In this document: one piece after another, positions 1-6,614 of the stretch
How the letters are laid out: every line of letters begins with the position of its first letter
How positions within the stretch are numbered: the stretch's first letter is position 1
NCBI GenBank assembly: GCA_029007475.1
Contig: JAQXHW010000094.1
Coordinates: forward strand, 1-9,366
Length of the DNA: 9,366 nt
Source: Oscillospiraceae bacterium
GTDB taxonomy: Bacteria > Bacillota > Clostridia > Oscillospirales > Acutalibacteraceae
Direction: 5' to 3'
Program-made: the position numbers and the translations under genes
The notes under the pieces: generated by a model
Database searches by the model: none
The model's input: only the letters and a program-made list of their open reading frames with translations
What the model was told of the DNA's origin: nothing

Positions 1-628
1 TATTTGCAATATGCTTCTGAATAGCGGTTGCATCGCTGATATTAAAAACTCGGTCTTTGTTAAAATCGACTATCATTTCGGATATAAATTCATCGTAGTA
101 ATCATATTCTCGAGTGATTTTTGCAAGGTGTTTCTGTAAAAGTGCGGCATCTTTGATATTGATTTTGCCGTCTTTATCCGCATCACCGATAAGGCCTGCC
201 GGAATACCGCTTTCCGTGAAGGCTTTGTCAATACCTTCGATATTTTCATTATATGCTTCCTCTAAAGTGTAAATCTTATCTTCCGAGGGTACATAAATAT
301 GGTAACCTAAGACATAGGGGCGGTAGTAATTATAGGCTATTACGGCATATTCACCAATGATTTTTGTTGCAATAGACGGACTGACCCAGGGACTGGCCGC
401 AAAAACTAATGCGTAGTCAGGCTCTGCTTCGTCCGCAGATGACGGTGAATCGGAATAATACTCATAGATTTCCTTGTACCAATATATGTCGCCGTTATAT
501 TCTATGTCAAGGCGGTCTACAAAAAGCTGCTCATATTTTCCCTTTTCCGATGTATCGGCAGCACCTGCGATAAAGACGGAGGATAGACAAAGTACTAAAA
601 CCAAAATAACACAAAACAATTTCTTCAT
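1..628 (-). CDS. Secreted dockerin-domain protein, 3' end cut by window edge
   Basis: An open frame of 209 codons runs off the left edge. The start is an ATG at 628, preceded by GGAGAA. The N-terminus MKKLFCVILVLVLCLSS is a signal peptide, probably cleaved after A-G-A-A near residue 24. Residues 25-145 are Tyr- and acid-rich with no fold I recognise. The C-terminus is a type I dockerin: two Ca-binding loop-helix repeats, about residues 148-170 (GDADKDGKINIKD, then ALLQKHLAKI) and 187-209 (DFNKDRVFNISD, then AIQKHIAN). Arg replaces the usual loop Gly in the second repeat. In this family dockerins bind cohesins on a scaffoldin or the cell surface; that this protein does so is inferred. Because repeat two is nearly complete at the edge, the gene probably ends within a few codons. 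It lies 38 bp after the LRR-dockerin gene with no promoter or terminator seen between, so it is probably the last gene of the sigma-factor operon. Confidence 0.85.
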   Translation of the reverse strand, partial: MKKLFCVILVLVLCLSSVFIAGAADTSEKGKYEQLFVDRLDIEYNGDIYWYKEIYEYYSDSPSSADEAEPDYALVFAASPWVSPSIATKIIGEYAVIAYNYYRPYVLGYHIYVPSEDKIYTLEEAYNENIEGIDKAFTESGIPAGLIGDADKDGKINIKDAALLQKHLAKITREYDYYDEFISEMIVDFNKDRVFNISDATAIQKHIAN

Positions 629-666
629 AAAAAATTCTCCTTCGCTGTTATATTTCTATGGTAAAC

Positions 667-1947
667 CTATGAAAGCTTTGCCGCTCTCTTTTGGATGAGC
701 GTCGCATCGCGGACATCCAGAGTGCCGTTTGTGTCAATATCGGCATTTTTGAAGTTGAAGCCGGGAGTGTTGTCGTTAATAATCTTTGCGATATATTTTT
801 GTACTAAGGTGCTGTCCTTAATGTTTACCTTGCCGTCAAGATTTGCGTCTCCTGCTATTCTTACATCCCATGCGACCTCTACTAAATCCTCAAGGAGTTT
901 TTCTTTGTAGCTTTCCGCCTTTTGGCTTTGTTCCGTTTCGTTGCCGCTTATGTTTTCTTTGCTGCTGAAAATGAAGTTTTTACCCGGTATGTATTCTTCA
1001 TCGTCGGGAGTACCGGGAGCTGTGGGGTGGGTACTGGGACAATCCGTAGGTGGCTCGGTTTCAGTTGGAGCAGCCGTTGTTTCGGGGGGAGTGGTGGGGT
1101 CTGTCGGGATTATGGGAGAACCAGGCTCAGTTCCATCGGGGACTGAATCCGAGCCTCCGGGCTTAATCTCTATGCATTCGTTATAGAGTATCTCGGTGTC
1201 CTCGAAGGCACTCTCGTGGATTTGAGGGTGAAGGAATCCGTCTATGGGGCAGTAGATACTCAAGCCGTTGATACAGGCAAAGGCTTTGTACTGAATTTCC
1301 TCAAGTACAGTGGGCAGGTGGATGTCGATAGATTCTGTGCCGTAGAAGGCGAGCATCTCTATGACTTTAGCGGAGGTGGTATCAAGCCGTAGTTCCCTTA
1401 AGCTGTTGCAGTAGGCAAAAAAGCCTATGGGAATAGATGTTGCGGAGGTAGGCAGGGTAACGGTTTTGAGGGCTGAGCAGTTGTAGAACATATAGTCGCC
1501 TAAATAAAGAGGTCCATCGGAAAAAGTAACACTTTCGAGCTTTTGACAGTTTCTGAATAAGCCTGAGCCGAATAGGGTCTTATAGGAATCGGAGAGAATA
1601 CGGACACAGGTTAGATTTTGACAGTTTGCAAATGCCTCGCCGCCGATGCTCAGTATTCCTTTAGGAATCTCCAGGGCTTCGATATCTGTACCCATAAAGG
1701 CAAGGTCGGCAATGGCTGTAACAGGATAGCCGTCAATGGTATCGGGGATGACGAGGTCGGCGTCGTCGCCTATATAAAGCAGGAGCCTTATTTTTTCGTC
1801 CTCGGTGATTTCGTAGTAGTAATCATCGTTTCTGTATTTTTGCGACGGCGATGTGTAATTACTCCCAGTTTCTGCTGCTGAGGCAGGGAATGTAAACAAA
1901 ATCAGCAGTGCAAGTAAAAGTGAAGCCGTGAATTTAATTTTTCTCAT
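667..1947 (-). CDS. Secreted leucine-rich-repeat (BspA-like) protein with C-terminal dockerin
   Basis: 426 residues. The start is the ATG at 1947 after GGAGGT (1954-1959); an in-frame ATG at 2049 is rejected because it lies inside the upstream gene and would bury the signal peptide. Order of parts: signal peptide 1-24 (hydrophobic LLLALLILFTFPASA); BspA/LRR_5-type repeats about 60-255, with recurring 'AF..C..L..V.L' patterns such as GEAFANCQNLTCV and MFYNCSALKTVTLP; Pro/Thr/Glu linker about 264-318; charged stretch 325-360; dockerin 364-424 with two loops (GDANLDGKVNIKD and ADIDTNGTLDVRD). BspA-type repeats generally mediate protein or surface binding, and no catalytic domain is visible. I infer a non-enzymatic binding module that plugs into a cohesin scaffold. 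It lies 17 bp after the membrane-protein gene, so it is almost certainly co-transcribed with the sigma factor. Confidence 0.9.
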   Translation of the reverse strand: MRKIKFTASLLLALLILFTFPASAAETGSNYTSPSQKYRNDDYYYEITEDEKIRLLLYIGDDADLVIPDTIDGYPVTAIADLAFMGTDIEALEIPKGILSIGGEAFANCQNLTCVRILSDSYKTLFGSGLFRNCQKLESVTFSDGPLYLGDYMFYNCSALKTVTLPTSATSIPIGFFAYCNSLRELRLDTTSAKVIEMLAFYGTESIDIHLPTVLEEIQYKAFACINGLSIYCPIDGFLHPQIHESAFEDTEILYNECIEIKPGGSDSVPDGTEPGSPIIPTDPTTPPETTAAPTETEPPTDCPSTHPTAPGTPDDEEYIPGKNFIFSSKENISGNETEQSQKAESYKEKLLEDLVEVAWDVRIAGDANLDGKVNIKDSTLVQKYIAKIINDNTPGFNFKNADIDTNGTLDVRDATLIQKRAAKLS

Positions 1948-1964
1948 AATCTGACCTCCGAAAA

Positions 1965-2885
1965 TTACCGAAGCTCCCAAAAGGAGCTTACGGTATAAGT
2001 GTAGTCGGAGAGTGTAAATACTCCGTCTTTGATTTCGAACACCTGCCAAGCATTGCCCGTGTCTGTTTCATTTTGTGAGTAAACACCTATAACGCTCTCG
2101 CCCTTGTAAAGAGTTACCGTGGGTTTTGCTTCGCTTAAGTCTATGCTTTCGCTGTTTTTAAGGGAAGAGTAGGAGCCTACCGTAAAGCGGAAGGTGGCGT
2201 CGTCACAGGTGTTGAAGGTTATGGTTTCGGGCTTTGAAGAATCGGTGCTGTCCAAATCCAGAGCGGCAAGGGTAACGCCCTGCTCGTCTAAAATATCGCT
2301 TTTGAAGTAGAACAGCTTTTCGTATCTTTCGCCTTTTTCCATGGATAGGTGCGCGTCTAAGTCGTAGTCTCCATCCCATGTGAGGACAGCTCGATAGGTG
2401 TTGTCGCCGAGTACTGGGGAGATGTAAACATTCTCGTTTTCTATGGGGGATACAACCTCAATGTAGCCGTCCTTTTCAACCCTGACTTTGGCGCTCATGC
2501 CCTTAGGAATCTGTGCTCTTATCATACCTTTGTCGTCGCTGGTGACAACAAGGGGGTCGCCCTTGCTGTCACAGAGAGCGTTGCCGTTTTCGTCAAGCAG
2601 GGTGACGGTGGCTCCCTGAAGCTCCCGGGCATCAACGGCGGAGCAGATTTTGAGTTTAATCTCGTCGTTTCTCGCGGAGGATAAAATGGCGCTTGTGCCT
2701 ATCAGAACTACAAGACCTGCGGCAACAGCCGAGGCGACTATCCCGGGTGGGTTCAATTTTTGCTTTTTGGCGGTCTCTTTGCTTATATCGTTAAGATTGG
2801 AGATAATCCGGCTTTTGAAGTCAGGAGGCAGGATTAGGCTGTCAACTGACTTTCTGTATTCTTTTGTAAAGCTCTTTTCATTCAT
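1965..2885 (-). CDS. Single-pass membrane protein in anti-sigma position, with extracytoplasmic sensor-like domains
   Basis: 306 residues. Its ATG overlaps the sigma-factor stop codon (ATGA), which suggests translational coupling. Residues 1-45 are a charged cytoplasmic segment (YRKSVDSLILPPDFKSRI) lacking the His-x3-Cys-x2-Cys zinc motif of ZAS anti-sigma factors. Residues 48-70 form one membrane helix (IVASAVAAGLVVLIGTSAIL). The outside part has a carboxypeptidase-regulatory/PEGA-like beta region about 77-160 (ATVTLLDENGNAL...AKVRVEKDGY), followed by about 163-297, which resembles YfaP/DUF2135-type beta domains (AVLTWDGDYDLDAHL). The gene order, topology and overlap point to an anti-sigma factor or sensor holding the ECF sigma at the membrane. 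That role is inferred, since no anti-sigma domain is recognisable from sequence alone. The loose likeness to RsgI of cellulosome bacteria is architectural only: a cytoplasmic tail, one helix and an outer sensor. Confidence 0.8.
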   Translation of the reverse strand: MNEKSFTKEYRKSVDSLILPPDFKSRIISNLNDISKETAKKQKLNPPGIVASAVAAGLVVLIGTSAILSSARNDEIKLKICSAVDARELQGATVTLLDENGNALCDSKGDPLVVTSDDKGMIRAQIPKGMSAKVRVEKDGYIEVVSPIENENVYISPVLGDNTYRAVLTWDGDYDLDAHLSMEKGERYEKLFYFKSDILDEQGVTLAALDLDSTDSSKPETITFNTCDDATFRFTVGSYSSLKNSESIDLSEAKPTVTLYKGESVIGVYSQNETDTGNAWQVFEIKDGVFTLSDYTYTVSSFWELR

Positions 2886-3355
2886 GTCGCTTCGTCTCCG
2901 ATCATGATTTTTAGCTTTTCACGGCCTCTTGAAAGCCGTGAGGCAACCGCTGACTCGGTAATGCCCAAAATTTTGCTGATTTCCTTTTCCGAATATCCCT
3001 CGTAGTAGTAGAGGTGAATGGCTACGGAAAGTTTCTTCGGCAGCTTCATTACAGCATCGTAAAGTTCCGAGGAGTAGGTGTCCTGCACCGACAGGCTTTC
3101 CTCTAAATCGACCCGCTTTTTTCGGTGGAATGAGGCGAGATAGTTTTTGCAAATATTTACGGTTATTCTGATAAGCCATGCCTTTTCGTGTTCACTGCTT
3201 AAAAACACGGGGGCTTTTGTCATATATTTTACGAAGGCGTCCTGAACTAAGTCCTGGGCGTCCTGCATATTTTGGGTGTAGCCATAGGCGATTTTCATAA
3301 GGCTGTCGCCGTAGGTGTTTACGGCATTTTCCACCCGAGTTGAGTTTTCAGACAC
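2882..3355 (-). CDS. ECF-family RNA polymerase sigma factor
   Basis: 157 residues from the GTG at 3355. The alternative ATG at 3373 would give 163 residues and the ATG at 3409 would give 175. GTG is preferred because AGGGGGTGA lies 4 bp upstream and the family homology begins soon after it. Region 2 covers about residues 8-75 (AYGYTQNMQDAQDLVQDAFV, then KAWLIRITVNICKNYL, the core-binding and -10 recognition helices). Region 4 covers about 100-153 (LPKKLSVAIHLYYYEGYSE, then KEISKILGITESAVASRLSR, a helix-turn-helix for the -35). There is no region 1 or 3, and the length is typical of ECF sigmas. It is the first gene of a four-gene operon and overlaps the next gene by 4 bp. Its own promoter looks housekeeping, so autoregulation is not evident from that box. 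Confidence 0.93.
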   Translation of the reverse strand: MSENSTRVENAVNTYGDSLMKIAYGYTQNMQDAQDLVQDAFVKYMTKAPVFLSSEHEKAWLIRITVNICKNYLASFHRKKRVDLEESLSVQDTYSSELYDAVMKLPKKLSVAIHLYYYEGYSEKEISKILGITESAVASRLSRGREKLKIMIGDEAT

Positions 3356-3359
3356 TATC

Positions 3360-3368
3360 TCACCCCCT
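3360..3368 (-). promoter_or_regulatory. Ribosome binding site that selects the GTG start of the sigma gene
   Basis: On the minus strand AGGGGGTGA matches AAGGAGGTGA closely and sits 4 bp before the GTG at 3355. The competing ATG at 3373 has only AGGAAAGG, which ends too close to it for efficient use. Confidence 0.65.
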
Positions 3369-3400
3369 GACATAACCTTTCCTAATGATAATACAAACGA

Positions 3401-3433
3401 AAAGCGCAAAATCTCCCAAAAAATTTTCGCTTT
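3401..3433 (-). repeat. Inverted repeat in the leader of the sigma operon
   Basis: On the minus strand the arms AAAGCGAAAAT (3423-3433) and ATTTTGCGCTTT (3401-3412) pair with one bulged G around a 10-base A/T/G-rich loop. It lies between the predicted transcription start (about 3439) and the start codon, in a leader of about 84 bases. The plus-strand reading ends in T7 and resembles a terminator, but no plus-strand gene feeds it. Function unknown. Confidence 0.45.
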
Positions 3434-3445
3434 TTTTACAGAAAA

Positions 3446-3474
3446 ATTATAGCACTCAAAATTTGCTTTCTCAA
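3446..3474 (-). promoter_or_regulatory. Sigma-70-type promoter of the sigma/dockerin operon
   Basis: On the minus strand: -35 TTGAGA (3469-3474), a 17-bp spacer, -10 TATAAT (3446-3451). This is one mismatch from consensus at the -35 and perfect at the -10, and transcription should begin near 3439. CTCAA-CCGC-TTGAG is a small palindrome around the -35 box (3470-3483) and could be an operator. Confidence 0.8.
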
Positions 3475-3572
3475 CCGCTTGAGTACGAAAATCAGCCGGA
3501 TACCTTTCTTTAGCTGAAACGGTTTTGCTTGTCGGATAAAAAGGTTATTTCGGTCAAAGGGCAAACGAAAGC

Positions 3573-3612
3573 AGAAAAAAACCCTCTCAGGATTAATCTT
3601 GAGAGGGTTTCT
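3573..3612 (-). terminator. Rho-independent terminator of the flavodiiron/desulfoferrodoxin operon
   Basis: The stem pairs 3579-3589 with 3600-3610 (AAACCCTCTCA / TGAGAGGGTTT, 11 bp perfect) around a 10-base loop. It is followed on the minus strand by an uninterrupted T tract (A6 at 3575-3580 on plus). It begins about 22 bp after the desulfoferrodoxin stop codon. Confidence 0.93.
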
Positions 3613-3634
3613 GACTGATATAAGCGTGATTTGC

Positions 3635-4015
3635 TTAGATTTCTGCTTTCCAGAGGCCGTGGAGATTGCAGTAGGCGTAAACTGCCACAGGCTCCTCGTC
3701 GCTCAGAGCAAAGGTAACCACAGGCTCTTGTCCTGCGATAAGGTTCTTTCTCTGTCCGCCCTTTGTGGTCTGGAGATATACCCACTGGATGAGGTGTTCC
3801 TCTGTCATGGGGTGAGAAACCTCGCCGACATTTACGGTGACGGTGTTGCCCTCAACCTTTACTACGGGGATATGCTTCTCAACGGCGGCGTCAACTGTGC
3901 CGGGGATAAGCTCGGTCATGTTCTGACCGCAGCACTTAATGGGTACTCCTGCGGATTTGATAAGTCCTACAATATTGCCGCAGTGTTCGCAGATAAAAAA
4001 TCTTGTTTCGTTCAT
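3635..4015 (-). CDS. dfx: Desulfoferrodoxin, two-iron-site superoxide reductase
   Basis: 126 residues, the normal length for a two-domain (2Fe) superoxide reductase. It reduces superoxide to hydrogen peroxide in the cytoplasm without making oxygen, using electrons from rubredoxin. The N-terminal desulforedoxin-like Fe(Cys)4 site is complete: C9, C12, C28, C29 (CEHC and KCCGQ). The catalytic Fe(His)4Cys site is complete: H48 in EKHIP with E46 and K47, H68 in SHPM, H74 in EEHL, and C116 with H119 in CNLHG. The start is supported by AGGAGGA. It follows the flavodiiron gene by 36 bp and is followed by a strong terminator, so the two form an operon. The fused rubredoxin-like domain of the neighbour is a plausible electron source (inference). 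Confidence 0.97.
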   Translation of the reverse strand: MNETRFFICEHCGNIVGLIKSAGVPIKCCGQNMTELIPGTVDAAVEKHIPVVKVEGNTVTVNVGEVSHPMTEEHLIQWVYLQTTKGGQRKNLIAGQEPVVTFALSDEEPVAVYAYCNLHGLWKAEI

Positions 4016-4051
4016 GATAAAATCCTCCTGTTAATATGTTTTGTGAATATA

Positions 4052-5842
4052 TTACTGAATTTCCTCAAAATCGGAAGCTCCGTGCTTGCAGAGAGGACAG
4101 ATAAAGTCCTCGGGGAGAACGTCTCCCTCGTAAATATAGCCGCAGACTTTACAGACATAGCCTTTCTTACCCTCTGTTTCTGGCTTCGGCTTCACGTTTT
4201 CCTGATAATAGGTGTAGGTCATGGTATCCTTATCCGAGAGAACTCTCGACTCGGTAACGGAGCAGATAAACATTCCGTGGGTATCAAGGTCAACGTACTG
4301 CTCTACCTTCAGGGACATGAGAGCGTTAATGTAGCGTGGCAGGAAAGCTAAACCGTTGTCAGAGCGCAGAGTCTCGAAGTCTGCGAATTTATCGGTGTTT
4401 CTGCCGCTTTGGAAACCGAATCTCTCAAAAATTGAGAAGGGTGCGTCGGTGGAGAGACAGTTTACGTTCATGATTCCTGTCTGCTTAATTACATGGTGGC
4501 TGTAATTCTCCTTGTTGATTGTAACGGCGATTCTGTTGGGGGTGTTGGTAACCTGAGTAACGGTATTTACGATTAAGCCGTTGTCGCGCTTGCCGTCGTT
4601 TGCGGTTACAACGTAGAGTCCGTAGCCAATCTTAAAAAGGGCGGAAAGGTCGTTTTTGTTGGCGGTCTTGTCCTGCTGTGCAAGGTATTCCTTTGAAAGC
4701 TCGGCGGCTAAATTTTCAAGCTGCTCGGAGCTTTGTGCATTTAACGCGGAAATAATCTTTACGTTGTTTTCGGTATAGGTCAGGTTCTTGCACTTTTCAA
4801 GCATTGACTTCATAACCTTAGCCGCCATAGGAGCCCAGCTGCCGTTTTCAATAAAGGCTACTGTGCGGTTAGAGAAGTTCCTCTCGGTAAGGTGGTTTAT
4901 GAACTCGCGCATAAAGGGGAAAATTTCTGAGTTGTAGGTGGTGGTAGCTAAAACCAGCTTGCTGTATCGGAATGCGTCCTCAACAGCCTCTGCCATATCA
5001 CAGCGTGCAAGATCGTTCACAACAACCTTGGGACAGCCGTTTTGTCTAAGCTTTTCGGCAAGTAAGTTAACTGCCTTTTTAGTGTTGCCGTAAACTGAAG
5101 TATAGGCAATAACGATGCCCTCCTCCTCAACCTGATAGCTTGACCAGATATTGTAGAGATTTAAGTAGTAGCCGAGATTTTCGGTGAGAATAGGTCCGTG
5201 GAGAGGACAGATTTTCTCAATTTCAAGAGTAGCGGCCTTTTTGAGCAAATTCTGAACCTGTACGCCGTATTTTCCTACGATACCGAAATAGTAACGTCTT
5301 GCCTCGCAGGCCCAGTCCTCGTCTACGTCAAGAGCGCCGAATTTACCGAAGCCGTCAGCAGAGAAAAGCACCTTGTCGGCAGAGTCGTAGGTAACGATAA
5401 CCTCAGGCCAATGTACCATGGGAGCGGCAACAAAGGTGAGAGTATGAGTGCCTAAGTTAAGTGTGTCGCCTTCGCCTACAATTATTCTTCTATCCGAAAA
5501 ATCCGTGCCGAAAAAGTTATTCATCATGTTAAAGGCTTTCTGAGAGGAAACAAGGGTCGTTTCGGGATAAGCCTTCATGAAGTTCGCGATATTTGCGGAG
5601 TGGTCAGGCTCCATGTGCTGAACAATAAGGTAATCGGGCTTTCTGCCCTCAAGCGCATTTGCGATATTATCAAGCCACTCGTGGGTGAAGTTTGCGTCGA
5701 CGGTATCCATAATTGCAATCTTATCGTCAATTATTGCGTAGGAGTTGTACGCCATGCCGTTGGGCACAATGTACTGACCCTCGAAAAGATCGATTTTATG
5801 GTCGTTTACGCCGATATATTTTATGTCTTTTGTAATGTTCAT
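4052..5842 (-). CDS. Flavodiiron protein with fused flavin-reductase and rubredoxin-like domains
   Basis: 596 residues. It is a cytoplasmic enzyme expected to reduce O2 to water and/or NO to N2O. Domains in order: metallo-beta-lactamase-like diiron domain about 1-240, with the full ligand set H76, E78, D80 (HMEPDH), H144, D163 and H215; flavodoxin domain about 243-385, with FMN loop TSVYGNTKKA (248-257) and TTYNSEIFPF (301-310); flavin-reductase-like FMN-binding domain about 398-550; and a rubredoxin-like Fe(Cys)4 tail about 560-592 (C564, C567, C582, C585). Only 14 residues separate the Cys pairs, as in rubrerythrin tails rather than classical rubredoxin. NorV-type proteins carry only rubredoxin and cyanobacterial Flv proteins only the reductase domain; this one has both, so NAD(P)H might feed the diiron site within one chain (inference). 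The ATG at 5842 follows AAGGGGTG. It is the first gene of an operon with superoxide reductase. Whether it prefers O2 or NO cannot be told. Confidence 0.95.
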   Translation of the reverse strand: MNITKDIKYIGVNDHKIDLFEGQYIVPNGMAYNSYAIIDDKIAIMDTVDANFTHEWLDNIANALEGRKPDYLIVQHMEPDHSANIANFMKAYPETTLVSSQKAFNMMNNFFGTDFSDRRIIVGEGDTLNLGTHTLTFVAAPMVHWPEVIVTYDSADKVLFSADGFGKFGALDVDEDWACEARRYYFGIVGKYGVQVQNLLKKAATLEIEKICPLHGPILTENLGYYLNLYNIWSSYQVEEEGIVIAYTSVYGNTKKAVNLLAEKLRQNGCPKVVVNDLARCDMAEAVEDAFRYSKLVLATTTYNSEIFPFMREFINHLTERNFSNRTVAFIENGSWAPMAAKVMKSMLEKCKNLTYTENNVKIISALNAQSSEQLENLAAELSKEYLAQQDKTANKNDLSALFKIGYGLYVVTANDGKRDNGLIVNTVTQVTNTPNRIAVTINKENYSHHVIKQTGIMNVNCLSTDAPFSIFERFGFQSGRNTDKFADFETLRSDNGLAFLPRYINALMSLKVEQYVDLDTHGMFICSVTESRVLSDKDTMTYTYYQENVKPKPETEGKKGYVCKVCGYIYEGDVLPEDFICPLCKHGASDFEEIQ

Positions 5843-5864
5843 ATAGACACCCCTTTATAAATTT

Positions 5865-5886
5865 AGTAAAGATTACTGTAATTATA
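5865..5886 (-). promoter_or_regulatory. Probable -10 box and overlapping palindromes upstream of the flavodiiron gene
   Basis: TATAAT on the minus strand (5881-5886) lies about 38 bp before the start codon; no good -35 is seen at 16-18 bp (TTTAAT at best), so an activator may be needed. Two interlocking inverted repeats cover the expected transcription start: AGTAA-AGA-TTACT (5865-5877) and ATTAC-T-GTAAT (5872-5882), the second touching the -10. They could be an operator for a redox regulator. They do not match a PerR or Fur box well. Confidence 0.5.
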
Positions 5887-5928
5887 CACCATTGTTTTCA
5901 AAAATTAAAGACATTTTTCAAATTTTCC

Positions 5929-5960
5929 AAAAAATATGCTCCGACCTAAAGCCGAAGCAT
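5929..5960 (-). terminator. Intrinsic terminator downstream of the 176-residue lipoprotein gene
   Basis: On the minus strand a 10-bp stem, ATGCTTCGGC / GTCGGAGCAT with two G-T pairs and loop TTTAG, is followed by A then TTTTTT (5929-5934 on plus). It lies 46 bp beyond the lipoprotein stop and insulates it from the flavodiiron promoter. Confidence 0.8.
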
Positions 5961-6005
5961 TAATGAGCTAACGCTAAATAAAAGATTTATAGGATATTAG
6001 TTTTG

Positions 6006-6536
6006 TTAGGCTTCTGAGTCTTCTCTTACTGTCAACGAGCCGTCCTCGCCGCTTATTGCCAGCGTGTAGGCATGGGTGACTCCGCTATTGTCGGTGTAGG
6101 AAAAGCCGTAAGAGGGTATAGCGCCCGGCTGTTCAAAGTCGAGGACAAAGGCGTCGCCTGAGTGGAGAGCTTTTGATTCAAAACAGGAGCTTCGGGAAAA
6201 GCTGTCTGCCTCAAAAGTGATTAAGTAGTAATTGAAGTTTTCTATATCCCGGTTTACGGTAAAGAGGAGAGGTACTGCGTATTCGCTGCTTAGAGTGTAC
6301 TTTTTCTCGTAATCGCCGTCGTTATCGCCCTCCCTTAGGTAAACTACTGATATTTCCGAGTCAGCGGTTGCAGCTTCGGTTTCTGCGACAGTCGTTACAA
6401 AGGGAGCAGTAGTATCGGGTGCTTCGGTTGAGGCCGCCGTGGTTGCGGAAGAGGTTTCTTGACCCTGAGGGGCACAGCCTGCAAAGGCAAACACTAAAAT
6501 TGATAAAATAATTAATGACAGTAGCTTTTTCGACAT
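6006..6536 (-). CDS. Putative lipoprotein of unknown function
   Basis: 176 residues. The signal (MSKKLLSLIILSILVFAFAGC) ends in lipobox F-A-G-C with C21 as the lipidated residue, so the mature protein should be anchored on the outer face of the membrane. Residues 24-60 are a Thr/Ala/Glu-rich flexible linker (TTAASTEAPDTTAPF). Residues 62-172 form a beta-rich ectodomain (ISVVYLREGDNDGDYEKKYT, then FSYTDNSGVTHAYTLAI) that I do not recognise. The start follows GGCGGTG with its own near-consensus promoter, and a terminator follows, so it is monocistronic. It is divergent from the bile-salt-hydrolase-like gene, with only 113 bp between their start codons. A functional link to that enzyme is possible but unsupported. 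Confidence 0.82.
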   Translation of the reverse strand: MSKKLLSLIILSILVFAFAGCAPQGQETSSATTAASTEAPDTTAPFVTTVAETEAATADSEISVVYLREGDNDGDYEKKYTLSSEYAVPLLFTVNRDIENFNYYLITFEADSFSRSSCFESKALHSGDAFVLDFEQPGAIPSYGFSYTDNSGVTHAYTLAISGEDGSLTVREDSEA

Positions 6537-6560
6537 AATAACACCGCCTTTTCTGGTTTA

Positions 6561-6589
6561 ATTATAAATTGTATTCTAAGCAATTTCAA
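6561..6589 (-). promoter_or_regulatory. Sigma-70-type promoter of the 176-residue lipoprotein gene
   Basis: On the minus strand: -35 TTGAAA (6584-6589), a 17-bp spacer and -10 TATAAT (6561-6566), placed about 25 bp upstream of the start codon. Confidence 0.8.
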
Positions 6590-6614
6590 CTGTTTATTTT
6601 ACGAGTTTTTGGCA

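Noticed and set aside
1948..2049. N-terminal extension of the LRR-dockerin gene to an upstream ATG
   Set aside because: It lies inside the preceding gene, has no suitable ribosome site, and would place 34 residues before a clear signal peptide; the ATG at 1947 has GGAGGT.
3401..3437. Plus-strand terminator ending in T7
   Set aside because: No plus-strand gene lies upstream; the stem has a bulge and a long loop, and it falls in the leader of the minus-strand sigma operon, so it is listed as an inverted repeat only.
3599..4351. 250-codon plus-strand open frame opposite desulfoferrodoxin and flavodiiron genes
   Set aside because: It is antisense to two genes with full catalytic motifs, begins in a terminator stem and has no recognisable domain: a shadow frame.
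5865..5886. PerR/Fur box for the oxygen-defence operon
   Set aside because: The GTAA/TTAC palindromes have the wrong half-site sequence and length for TTATAAT-n-ATTATAA or Fur-type boxes.
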